Below are positions 22,920-29,960 of a stretch of 55,112 nt of DNA, piece after piece. The stretch covers positions 1 to 55,112 of IMG/VR virus record IMGVR_UViG_3300043399_000050, one strand, 5' to 3'. The position numbers were made by a program, and so were the translations under genes. The stretch comes from a virus. Under the pieces are notes generated by a model, which had not been told where the DNA came from, searched no databases, and was given only the letters and a program-made list of their open reading frames with translations. Numbering within the stretch: position 1 is the stretch's first letter; the number at the start of each line of letters is the position of its first letter.

Positions 22920-23012
22920 ATGGAAGCATTTATGGAGAAGCACCCGTTCTTAACAGCCCTGCTGGTAGCACCGATCCTGTATGTGATGCTGGTTCTAGCC
23001 ATGTCCCTCTAA
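22920..23012 (+). CDS. 30-residue membrane peptide
   Basis: A frame of 30 codons behind AAGGAG encodes MEAFMEKHPFLTALLVAPIL and then YVMLVLAMSL: a charged N-terminus and one transmembrane helix. It ends 6 bases before a strong terminator. Such peptides are common in early regions of phages and may act on the host membrane. Function unknown. Confidence 0.55.
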   Translation: MEAFMEKHPFLTALLVAPILYVMLVLAMSL

Positions 23013-23016
23013 CCTA

Positions 23017-23038
23017 AGCCCGCTTCGGCGGGTTTTTT
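23017..23038 (+). terminator. Strong Rho-independent terminator, TTCG loop
   Basis: The stem CCCGC / GCGGG (23019-23032) closes a TTCG loop and is followed by six T. It ends the small early transcript that began near 22300 and separates it from the repeat-rich non-coding block. Confidence 0.9.
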
Positions 23039-23694
23039 CTTGTTTGTAATGTTATATATAAACCATACGCCGGGGGGTTGAGGCACGACATATGGCGCAA
23101 CTTGACACATGTAATGTAAAGTAATGGGGCATTTGCCACAATCTAAGCGATAATCTGCACAATCTAAACCACAAAGGGGCGATTTAGATTGTTTACATTC
23201 GTACTTGACAGCCCCAAACCCGCATGAAACCAAGGAACTTTACTCTCTCTGTATGTAAACAATCTAAATAATCTAAATAATCTATGTTTTTTTCATATGC
23301 GTCACTCTCCACATTTTGGCTACACAATTACGATGTAAAGTGCGTGCCAATATGCTCTTATGTAGGTGTCGCCATACCCTAAAAATCGTAGATTATTTAG
23401 ATTATCTAGATTATTGCCTCGTAACCCCTTGATTTTATTGAACATTCCAAACAATCTAAATTTTGATTTTGTACCCATCTCATGCCTTGTATTTGCTACC
23501 GCGTAGATTATTTACTTTGTAAAGTATTCGATTACAAAACTTGGCGAACCTTCGTGAGTGACCGCTCACTTCCTCGGAAACCCGCGCCCAGCCTGTACTT
23601 GCGCCGCGCCCCGAACCCTGCCAATCTGGGCTGAGCCCTTGGGAAAGCCCATTGGTGTGTGTTGTAATGTTTAACTTTACTTTAGGAGTTTGCT
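23039..23694. repeat. Non-coding block with iteron-like AATCTA repeats; candidate origin
   Basis: I see no gene here. About 12 copies of an A(C/T)AATCTA(A) element lie on both strands: forward at 23138, 23150 (variant), 23159, 23259, 23268, 23277 and 23451; inverted at 23183, 23389, 23398, 23407 and 23504. Three are in tandem at 9-bp period at 23259-23285 and three in mirrored orientation, also 9-bp period, at 23389-23415. The copies at 23159 and 23183 form a perfect 10-bp dyad. The stretch is AT-rich up to about 23535, then GC-rich with AGTGA-CCGC-TCACT (23557-23570). This fits an origin or operator array. Confidence 0.7.
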
Positions 23695-23955
23695 ATGCAA
23701 GCAACAGTGAAAAAGGCGATTAAACCCGTTACCTTTACAGTCACCTTGGTGGCTAAGAAGGTCAACGAGAATGGCACATTCAGTTCCTTTGAGATTCAGG
23801 GCGTAAAGTCCAATGTCAATAACAACACCTTCCGTGTTGTTGCACCACCACAAGCAGGCGGTGCGCTTTACATCAAGTGCGATAGCCTTGATGGACTGGA
23901 GATGATCGAAGGCACAACGCAAGTCAGCGGTATGCCTAAGGTCAAGTTGTTCTGA
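23695..23955 (+). CDS. Early protein, paralogue of the 22367-22639 product
   Basis: The 86-aa protein (start MQATVKKAIKPVTFTVTLVA) has the same order of strands and motifs as the product at 22367-22639: NENGTFS, PPQAGGALYIK, SLDGLE and a terminal KVKLF. It is preceded by TTTAGGAG. The two paralogues flank the repeat-rich block and each is followed by a strong hairpin. Function unknown; they might bind the repeats or act as small ssDNA/RNA-binding proteins. Confidence 0.7.
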   Translation: MQATVKKAIKPVTFTVTLVAKKVNENGTFSSFEIQGVKSNVNNNTFRVVAPPQAGGALYIKCDSLDGLEMIEGTTQVSGMPKVKLF

Positions 23956-23962
23956 TGTACAC

Positions 23963-23989
23963 GGCAGGGCTACATGCCCTGCCTTCTTT
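23963..23989 (+). terminator. Hairpin/terminator after the second paralogue
   Basis: A perfect 8-bp stem GGCAGGGC / GCCCTGCC (23963-23983) with loop TACAT is followed by TTCTTT. As with its paralogue, a hairpin lies directly after the stop codon. Downstream genes lack an obvious new promoter, so it is probably leaky. Confidence 0.8.
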
Positions 23990-24016
23990 AACCTTACCAA
24001 CCACATGAGGACTACT

Positions 24017-24151
24017 ATGGAGTGGACACTTAAACGCATCAATGGCAAGTATGTTGTCAAGTTTCAGGGTGAAGATGCCTTGGAGTTCCTAACCCGTGGC
24101 GGTGCATTGGCTTACATCAATGACCGTGTACTAACCACGATGGAGCTATAA
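24017..24151 (+). CDS. 44-residue early protein
   Basis: The frame starts at ATG 24017 behind GAGGA and encodes MEWTLKRINGKYVVKFQGED then a helical part (ALEFLTRGGALAYINDRV) and ends MEL. It stops one base before the next ATG. The first part is a likely beta hairpin. The predicted fold and tight spacing support a real gene; function unknown. Confidence 0.55.
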   Translation: MEWTLKRINGKYVVKFQGEDALEFLTRGGALAYINDRVLTTMEL

Positions 24152-24152
24152 C

Positions 24153-24518
24153 ATGGACAAGGTAGCCAACAACAAATGCCGCAACTATGTTGTGGCACGG
24201 CTACCCTTCAAGGGTAGCAACCTATGGGGTGAGTGGGTTAAGCCCCTCGGTACTTTACGCAATGAGACTGACAAACACCAGTATGTTGTGTATTCCTACG
24301 GGGCGCACTTCCCTGTTTATGTCTACTCAGAGGGCATGTGGTTTGAGAATGAGGACAAGTACAGCCGTACTACGGCACGGCATCTAAGCCAAGCACGACC
24401 CACAGACAAGACGATCCTTCTGTCCACAAGAGCCATGATTGCACTGGTGGTTGAGGGGTACAACTACCTTGTAAAGCAACGCATCTTAACGGGAGACAAC
24501 TATGCACGAGGAAGATAG
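24153..24518 (+). CDS. Conserved-type phage protein, unknown
   Basis: The 121-aa protein has aromatic strands (YVVYSYGAHFPVYVYSEG, then MWFENEDKYSRTTARH) and a C-terminal helix (AMIALVVEGYNYLVKQ). The run P-VYVY-x-W-EN-x-KYS-TT-xH is typical of an uncharacterised family present in many environmental phages' early regions. It overlaps the following zinc-ribbon gene by 17 bases. No function can be given. Confidence 0.6.
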   Translation: MDKVANNKCRNYVVARLPFKGSNLWGEWVKPLGTLRNETDKHQYVVYSYGAHFPVYVYSEGMWFENEDKYSRTTARHLSQARPTDKTILLSTRAMIALVVEGYNYLVKQRILTGDNYARGR

Positions 24519-24714
24519 GCGGTATCTGTGTACGCAGTGCCATTGGGCGCATGTGGAGTATCGGCGGTGGAAGGTGGGATATACCACCTGCCTGCCGTGT
24601 GGTGACGAGATAGCCAAAGCCCGCAAGCACACCATCGCACCGCTTAACAAAAGCAACTACATGGTGTTTACCGACACCGACATGCTCAAACAACTTAACC
24701 CAAAGAGGACATGA
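24502..24714 (+). CDS. Small zinc-ribbon protein
   Basis: The 70-aa protein has two Cys pairs, YLCTQCHW and TTCLPCGDEIAKARK, spaced as a treble-clef or zinc ribbon, then a polar tail. It overlaps the upstream gene by 17 bases and the next by TGA/ATG sharing. Small zinc proteins of this type in phage early regions often bind nucleic acid or a host protein, but no target can be named. Confidence 0.6.
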   Translation: MHEEDRRYLCTQCHWAHVEYRRWKVGYTTCLPCGDEIAKARKHTIAPLNKSNYMVFTDTDMLKQLNPKRT

Positions 24715-25061
24715 TGAAAACATCTGAGTTAAGTGGGGCCGCATTAGACTGGGCGGTGGCGAAGTGTGAGGGGTTGGAGGGGTTTTGGCTACAACCTGAC
24801 GAGTTTAATCCGCAGTATGAGGCGGGTGAGTATCACTATTCGACCGATTGGGCACAAGGTGGGCCGATCATTGAACGTGAGAAGGTGGCTATCTATTGGC
24901 GAGAATACTTTGATGAACCGCCCGAAGAAAGTTATTGGGTCGCAACGATTGATAAACCATTAACAGAAACCCAAGGACAAACCCCACTAATCGCAGCCAT
25001 GCGCTGTTATGTAGCAAGCAAACTAGGCGATGAGATCGAACTGCCAGAGGGTCTAGCATGA
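24711..25061 (+). CDS. DUF2591-like phage protein
   Basis: The 116-aa protein (or 115 from the second ATG at 24714, which is better spaced from AGAGG) opens MMKTSELSGAALDWAVAKCE, matching the start of the DUF2591 family found in many phages, with GFWLQPDEFNPQYEAGEYHYS in the middle and DDDxK-like Trp/Tyr-rich strands. It ends with a helix (PLIAAMRCYVASKLGDEI). The role of the family is unknown. Its stop overlaps the next ATG (ATGA). Confidence 0.75.
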   Translation: MMKTSELSGAALDWAVAKCEGLEGFWLQPDEFNPQYEAGEYHYSTDWAQGGPIIEREKVAIYWREYFDEPPEESYWVATIDKPLTETQGQTPLIAAMRCYVASKLGDEIELPEGLA

Positions 25062-25225
25062 AACGCTTGATTGAAGGTATATCCGTGGTTCTTGTCACGG
25101 TGTTTTTCGCAGGGCTCTTTGCCCTTGTAGTTATCGAATGGTTCGCAGGCTGTGGGGAAACCTACATAGACGCTAATGGGGTGCGTCATGCCTACGAATG
25201 TGTGTTTATCCCCCAACCCAAGTGA
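25058..25225 (+). CDS. 55-residue membrane protein
   Basis: The frame overlaps the preceding stop by ATGA. It encodes MKRLIEGISVVLVTVFFAGL then FALVVIEWF, one N-terminal transmembrane helix, and an outside or periplasmic tail with two Cys (AGCGETYIDANGVRHAYEC) that could form a disulphide. It may act on the host envelope. Not recognised. Confidence 0.6.
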   Translation: MKRLIEGISVVLVTVFFAGLFALVVIEWFAGCGETYIDANGVRHAYECVFIPQPK

Positions 25226-25236
25226 AAGGAAAGACC

Positions 25237-25416
25237 ATGAAGCGACTGTTTGCTCTGCGGGATAGCCGTGGAAACCTTGTCAAAGACGAGGACAAACAAC
25301 CCAAGTACTTTACTGACAAGCAATCAGCGAGGGTGTACCGCACCAAGTTGACAGACCGTCACGATGAGTACTTCGTGACTTACGGCATTGACCATAAACT
25401 TTACAAAGGAAAATAA
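25237..25416 (+). CDS. Small basic protein
   Basis: The ATG at 25237 behind AAAGGAAAG gives 59 aa: MKRLFALRDSRGNLVKDEDK followed by a Lys/Arg-rich helix (KQSARVYRTKLTDRHDEY) and a Tyr/Gly end. It lies directly upstream of the MoxR-type ATPase gene with one base between. The strand-turn then helix plan is like small DNA-mimic or regulator proteins, but no family is recognised. Confidence 0.55.
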   Translation: MKRLFALRDSRGNLVKDEDKQPKYFTDKQSARVYRTKLTDRHDEYFVTYGIDHKLYKGK

Positions 25417-25417
25417 C

Positions 25418-26401
25418 ATGCGAGCCACATTGCTTAAAGAAACCCTGAAGTCCCTGTTCCCCATTCAGCGTACAGTTGCCATTGAGGGTGCGCCCGGTGG
25501 TGGCAAGACGACCATTGTACATGAAGTTGCCAACGAGTTAGATGTGCCTTGCACCGAGGTGCATATGCCGACAATGCTTGTCGAGGACTTCGGTATCCCC
25601 ACCCTTGACGGTGACCGACTAGCCTACAAGTTGCCACATTGGTATCCTATCAAGGGCAAGTCACCTGACAAGGGCATCTTGCTGTTCGATGACCGCAACC
25701 AAGCAAGCAACGACTTGCAAAAAGTCCTAGCCAACATCTGCCAAGCACGAACCTTACACGGCGTGCCTATGCCTGATGGGTGGCAGGTTATCTCAACGGG
25801 CAACCGACAATCCGACCGAGCAGGTGCTAACCGTATCCTGAGCCATCTACGCAACCGCGAGACTGTGCTTGAGTTTGACACGCACCTTGATGACTTCACG
25901 ACATGGTGTATTGACAACGGTGTAAAGCCTGAGGTGGTGTCGTTCATTCGCTTTAGACCCGGACTACTGCATGACCATGACCCACAACGCGATCAGAACC
26001 CTAGCCCTCGTGCATGGGTTGAGGGTGTTAGCGATGTGATCGGTACTGTGCCACACGATGCAGAGTACGAGTGCTTCAAGGGTGCAGTCGGTGAAGGTGC
26101 GGCGGCAGAGTTTGTAGGTTTCGTTCGCATCTTCCGCAAGTTGCCTAATCCTGATGCAGTCCTGATGAACCCGACCACTAGCGATGTGCCGACTGACCCT
26201 GCCACCCTGTATGCCTTGAGTGGTGCGCTTGCAGAGCGGGCAACAGAGGGCAACTTTGAGCGGGTGACAACCTATGCAGAGCGTATGCCTGCTGACTTCT
26301 CAGTGCTTACTGTGTCCTATGCGTCCCGTAAGAAACCCGAGTTGGCGAACACGCAAGCGTTTACCAAGTGGGCAATGAAACACCAAGATGTATTGTTCTG
26401 A
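25418..26401 (+). CDS. MoxR/CobS-type AAA+ ATPase
   Basis: The ATG at 25418 behind AAAGGAAAATAAC gives 327 aa. Walker A is GAPGGGKTT (residues 24-32), Walker B GILLFDD (about 85-91, Asp-Asp instead of Asp-Glu), sensor 1 STGNR with N and R, and an arginine-containing SHLRNRETVLEFD, as in the MoxR branch. A long C-terminal helical domain follows. MoxR ATPases act as chaperones with a VWA partner that lies two genes downstream. Target in the phage cycle unknown. Confidence 0.85.
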   Translation: MRATLLKETLKSLFPIQRTVAIEGAPGGGKTTIVHEVANELDVPCTEVHMPTMLVEDFGIPTLDGDRLAYKLPHWYPIKGKSPDKGILLFDDRNQASNDLQKVLANICQARTLHGVPMPDGWQVISTGNRQSDRAGANRILSHLRNRETVLEFDTHLDDFTTWCIDNGVKPEVVSFIRFRPGLLHDHDPQRDQNPSPRAWVEGVSDVIGTVPHDAEYECFKGAVGEGAAAEFVGFVRIFRKLPNPDAVLMNPTTSDVPTDPATLYALSGALAERATEGNFERVTTYAERMPADFSVLTVSYASRKKPELANTQAFTKWAMKHQDVLF

Positions 26402-26412
26402 TTGACAACCAA

Positions 26413-26437
26413 GGGATACCCACACCACGGGTATCCC
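26413..26437 (+). promoter_or_regulatory. Intergenic hairpin between the ATPase and the helical protein
   Basis: A perfect 9-bp stem GGGATACCC / GGGTATCCC (26413-26437) with a 7-base loop fills the 58-base gap. No T-run follows, so it is not a typical terminator. It could limit expression ratio between the ATPase and its partners, or be a processing site. Confidence 0.7.
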
Positions 26438-26459
26438 ACAACAGAAGGAGTGTGACACT

Positions 26460-27308
26460 ATGAATCTGAATGACCGAGCCCTACTGGTGCAGTTATCCGT
26501 ATCCCAATGGACTGCCCGCAAGTATGACAAACGAGCCACGAGTGAGGTGGCGACTGCCTTTAACACGACCAAAGATGCAGGTCGGTACAACAAAGCCTTG
26601 CTACCAATGAGCGGTGAGTTGGATAGGGTGCATAAGAAAACCACCCATATCCGTGAGAAATTCTACAAGAACACGCTACCTTGGGGTATCGAGGGTACGA
26701 TGATGCTACCCACTAGCAACTACTTGCAGTTCATGACTGACTTCCGTAAGGAAAAAGCAGAGTGGCAGTACCTTGTTGACCAGTTCGTAGGCAACTATGA
26801 CCAACTGCGACTTGATGCCAAGCGTATTCTTGGTGGGTTGTATGACGATGCTGACTACCCTGATGAGGTGGAGATTGCCCGTAAGTTCAAGATGGACATG
26901 GCTATCTTCCCAGTTCCATCGACCGACTTCAGGGTAGCGATTGCAAGCGATGAGTTGACACGCATACAGCAAGATGTTGAGAAGCGTGTAGCAGACGCGC
27001 AGTCTACTGCCATGAAGGAAGTATGGGACAGACTGTATGACCGAGTGAAGCACATGGCAGAGAAACTTGCTGACCCCAAGGCTATCTTCCGTGACACGAT
27101 GGTGGAGAACACCAAAGAGTTGTGTGCCTTACTGCCACGGTTGAACTTCATGGACGACCCTGACTTGGAAGCCATGCGCCTACAAGTTGAGGACAGTCTG
27201 CTGAAACACCCCGAAGCATTGCGTAATGACCCTGACCTACGCCGTGATACTGCGGCAGAAGCCAAAGCAATCATGGACAAGATGTCCGTATTCATGAAAG
27301 GAGTATGA
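26460..27308 (+). CDS. Helical partner protein, DUF3150-like
   Basis: The 282-aa protein starts MNLNDRALLVQLSVSQWTAR and is almost wholly helical and charged, with conserved-looking FYKNTLPW, GTMMLPTSNYLQFMTDFRKE and a C-terminal helical repeat. The opening and its place between a MoxR ATPase and a VWA protein match proteins usually called DUF3150 in phages. It overlaps the metallopeptidase-VWA start by ATGA, which argues for a working complex. Family name is by recall, so moderate confidence. Confidence 0.6.
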   Translation: MNLNDRALLVQLSVSQWTARKYDKRATSEVATAFNTTKDAGRYNKALLPMSGELDRVHKKTTHIREKFYKNTLPWGIEGTMMLPTSNYLQFMTDFRKEKAEWQYLVDQFVGNYDQLRLDAKRILGGLYDDADYPDEVEIARKFKMDMAIFPVPSTDFRVAIASDELTRIQQDVEKRVADAQSTAMKEVWDRLYDRVKHMAEKLADPKAIFRDTMVENTKELCALLPRLNFMDDPDLEAMRLQVEDSLLKHPEALRNDPDLRRDTAAEAKAIMDKMSVFMKGV

Positions 27309-28453
27309 CGATGACACCTGTACCTAACCATAAGGACTTTGAACCCCTTAGTCCTGCTGACGAGAAGCGCATTGATCGCTTGCTTGCCAAAGCCCGTACC
27401 GCATTGGTACTGGAACACCCATTCGTGGGCAACATTGCATTGAACATGCCGTTCAAGATCGACTACACCTGCCGTACTGCCGCAACAAACGGTAAGGAGA
27501 TTCGATATAACCCTCACTTCATGAATGACCTGAATGATGAGGAACGCAAGTTCGTGGTAGCACACGAGTGCTTTCACCCCATGCTTGACCACAACTTCCG
27601 CAGAGGTGAGCGTCAACCCAAACGGTGGAATCATGCCGCTGACTATGTGGTAAACCAACTGCTGACTGACGAGAGCATCGGTAAAATGCCATCGTTCGGA
27701 CTGCTTAACCCACAACTGTACCAAGCAGGTGGCGGTACGACTGACGGTATCTACAACTTGTTGCCCGAAGATTTAGACGGTGACTCGCTTGACGAGTGCG
27801 AAGATGGTGGTGATACACCTGCTGACCAAGCGCAACAGGAAGCAGAGTGGAAGGTACGGGTAGCACAAGCGGCGCAAGCCGCGAAGATGATGGGCAAGAT
27901 GTCGGCAGGACTTGAACGCCTAGTGGGTGAAGTATTGCAACCCAAGGTTGACTGGCGTGATGTGCTACGAAAGTTCGTGGAGAAAGCCAAGAACGATCAA
28001 CGATCATTCGCCCGACCCAACCGTAGGTTTATCGGACAAGGACTGTACCTGCCAAGCATTAGCGGTGAGACGCTAGGCGAAGTGTGCTTTGCAGTTGACT
28101 GCTCAGGTTCGATTGACCAAAAGACTATCGACCAATTCGCGGCAGAGATTCATGCCGTTAAAGACGAAGGGAATCCAAGTGCGATTCATGTTATTTATTT
28201 TGATAGCGAAGTGTCTCACTACGATAAGTTTGGCAGAGACGATGCCCTGCACATTGCACCCCACGGTGGCGGTGGCACTGCTTTCAGCCCAGTCTTTGAC
28301 TACATGCGACAACATGAGATCAACCCCGTTGCTTGCATCTTCCTGACTGACTTGTGTTGCGATGACTTTGGTGATGCACCTGAGTATCCTGTACTGTGGG
28401 TGTCAACCGATGAAGGTGACGCACCATTCGGTGAAGTAGTGGTGATGAAATGA
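27305..28453 (+). CDS. Metallopeptidase-like plus VWA domain protein
   Basis: The 382-aa protein has an N-terminal metallopeptidase-like domain with HECFH (residues 87-91) in the run VVAHECFHPMLDHN, followed by an Asp/Glu-rich linker (about 155-185) and a helical part. A C-terminal VWA domain has the metal-site motif DCSGS (265-269), a GGGGTAF Thr loop and LTDLCCDDF. This domain order is that of the DUF2201 family. It overlaps the helical partner gene by ATGA. With the MoxR ATPase it would form a metal-dependent chaperone or remodelling unit. Confidence 0.88.
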   Translation: MTMTPVPNHKDFEPLSPADEKRIDRLLAKARTALVLEHPFVGNIALNMPFKIDYTCRTAATNGKEIRYNPHFMNDLNDEERKFVVAHECFHPMLDHNFRRGERQPKRWNHAADYVVNQLLTDESIGKMPSFGLLNPQLYQAGGGTTDGIYNLLPEDLDGDSLDECEDGGDTPADQAQQEAEWKVRVAQAAQAAKMMGKMSAGLERLVGEVLQPKVDWRDVLRKFVEKAKNDQRSFARPNRRFIGQGLYLPSISGETLGEVCFAVDCSGSIDQKTIDQFAAEIHAVKDEGNPSAIHVIYFDSEVSHYDKFGRDDALHIAPHGGGGTAFSPVFDYMRQHEINPVACIFLTDLCCDDFGDAPEYPVLWVSTDEGDAPFGEVVVMK

Positions 28454-28746
28454 TTAACCTTCCCAATGGCTTTACTCTCAAGAGTAGACAGGTTGGGAAG
28501 ATTGTCGGTAGTGAGTTCGAGTTGATTGTCTACTGGCGCAAAAGTCCACAAGACTTTGCCCGACCTGCCTTTGAACTGCGCAAGCACTTTGACACAACCT
28601 TGTACCAAGCCAAGTATGCAGGCAGGCTAGTCAATGCTTACGAGGTAGGTGGTGGCGACTGGCTACAAGACACCGACCTTGACCGATTGATACTAACCAT
28701 GTGTGCTAAGGCACGAATACTAGGAGGTGGACATGGACATAAGTGA
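28450..28746 (+). CDS. Unknown protein downstream of the VWA gene
   Basis: The 98-aa product starts MINLPNGFTLKSRQVGKIVG and is a mixed alpha/beta protein with ELIVYWRKSPQDFARPAFEL. It overlaps the VWA gene by ATGA, so it belongs to the same transcription and translation unit. Its end overlaps the next gene start by 14 bases. No family known to me. Confidence 0.55.
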   Translation: MINLPNGFTLKSRQVGKIVGSEFELIVYWRKSPQDFARPAFELRKHFDTTLYQAKYAGRLVNAYEVGGGDWLQDTDLDRLILTMCAKARILGGGHGHK

Positions 28747-29314
28747 TGAACTACTAGAGAAGTATCGGCACTTCAATGTCGAGCATACTGATTGGTGGGA
28801 CTACACCTACGACGACTTCAAGTCACGCATGATTGATGTTGGCATACGGGTAGATGAGATTTACTTCTCAGGGTTTTGTTCTCAAGGTGCTGGCGCATGT
28901 TTCAAGGGTGAGATTGAGAACACACCGCTATTTCTTGAGAAGCATTGCAAGCCTGATGAGTACCCGATGATACGCAAGTTGTTGGCTAGTGGTGGCACAT
29001 GCAAGATCAGAAGTGAACACCGTGGGCATTACTACCATGAGAACTGCACCACATTCGATGTGATCGCAGATCAGTTGTGGCAGGTGTTATCCATGCCGAC
29101 AGAGTTTCACGAACAGATCGTAGAAGAATGGGACAAGATGTTAAAGTATGAATTGCAGGACTTTGAGAAGGAAAGCGTTGAGATATTCAAACGCTACATG
29201 AGGGAGTTGTACCGTGAGTTAGAGCAAGATTATGACTATCTCACAAGTGACGAGGCGGTCAAGGAATCCATCATCGCTAATGACTTAACTGAAACTGAAA
29301 CAGAAGGAGTGTGA
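28733..29314 (+). CDS. Common phage protein, unknown function
   Basis: The ATG at 28733 behind AGGAGGTGGAC gives 193 aa. It is rich in Trp/Tyr/Asp, starting MDISDELLEKYRHFNVEHTD, with the run IYFSGFCSQGAGACFKGEIE and later GHYYHENCTTFDV, and ends in acidic helices. The FSGFxSQGxGAxFxG pattern is shared by an abundant phage family of unknown role, often called antirestriction-like without proof. It continues the MoxR/VWA operon. Confidence 0.6.
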   Translation: MDISDELLEKYRHFNVEHTDWWDYTYDDFKSRMIDVGIRVDEIYFSGFCSQGAGACFKGEIENTPLFLEKHCKPDEYPMIRKLLASGGTCKIRSEHRGHYYHENCTTFDVIADQLWQVLSMPTEFHEQIVEEWDKMLKYELQDFEKESVEIFKRYMRELYRELEQDYDYLTSDEAVKESIIANDLTETETEGV

Positions 29315-29315
29315 C

Positions 29316-29951
29316 ATGGCAACAGTACGATTTAGCAAGGAATTGCAAGAGGAAATTATCAAGAACGCTAAGGCAGTATTCGACAAGCAAGCGCAAGCGG
29401 CACGGGAAGCCAAGCCCGATGAGGCATGGGGTGAAAAGATATACAACATCTTGTTCGGTGAGCATGTGCCTGCCCTGAACGCAGTACCCCAGTACTTCTT
29501 AAACATGACCGAGAAGATCAAGATCGAGCAGGTCGGTGATCGCTCATGCAACCTTGAGTTCAAACTCAACAACCCACGCCCCTTCCCCATCCCCAATGAG
29601 TTTCCCAACATGGAATTGGCTAAGAAGGCAGGCTATTACGACAACGCCATTGCCTTGAAGGACAACCTTGTATGGAGTGAGTTCTTTGCCGAAGTAGCCA
29701 AGTGGCAGGAAGGCATGAAGGCAGTCGAAGAAAAACGCCGTGTGTTTGTCGAGCAGGTGGAGAAGATCATCAATGCACATGCCACCCTTGCCCCTGCCCT
29801 AAAGATGTGGCAACCCCTGTGGGATTTAATCCCTGAAGAATACAAGGAACGCCACCGCAAGATCGTTGAGCGTGAGAAGAAGGAAGTCAATGTCGATGTT
29901 GACTTGCAATCCCTGACTGCCACGGTAGTCGCCCACAAAATCACACGCTAA
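29316..29951 (+). CDS. Putative Nmad5-like protein
   Basis: The 211-aa protein opens with helices (ATVRFSKELQEEIIKNAKAV, then REAKPDEAWGEKIYNILFG), has a short beta segment (EQVGDRSCNLEFKLNNPRP) and C-terminal helices ending in a strand. The general plan resembles the Nmad5 family, proposed to be linked with nucleotide modification in phages. The similarity is by pattern memory only, so the name is tentative. AAGGAG precedes its ATG. Confidence 0.45.
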   Translation: MATVRFSKELQEEIIKNAKAVFDKQAQAAREAKPDEAWGEKIYNILFGEHVPALNAVPQYFLNMTEKIKIEQVGDRSCNLEFKLNNPRPFPIPNEFPNMELAKKAGYYDNAIALKDNLVWSEFFAEVAKWQEGMKAVEEKRRVFVEQVEKIINAHATLAPALKMWQPLWDLIPEEYKERHRKIVEREKKEVNVDVDLQSLTATVVAHKITR

Positions 29952-29960
29952 GGAGTTGAC

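Noticed and set aside
23009-23233. A 74-codon minus-strand frame in the repeat block.
   Set aside because: It crosses the terminator hairpin and repeats, is Cys-rich with no domain, and opposes the local gene direction.
23139-23415. CRISPR array, considered because of the short repeats.
   Set aside because: Repeat units are 9-10 bp, occur in both orientations and have no regular 30-40 bp spacers.
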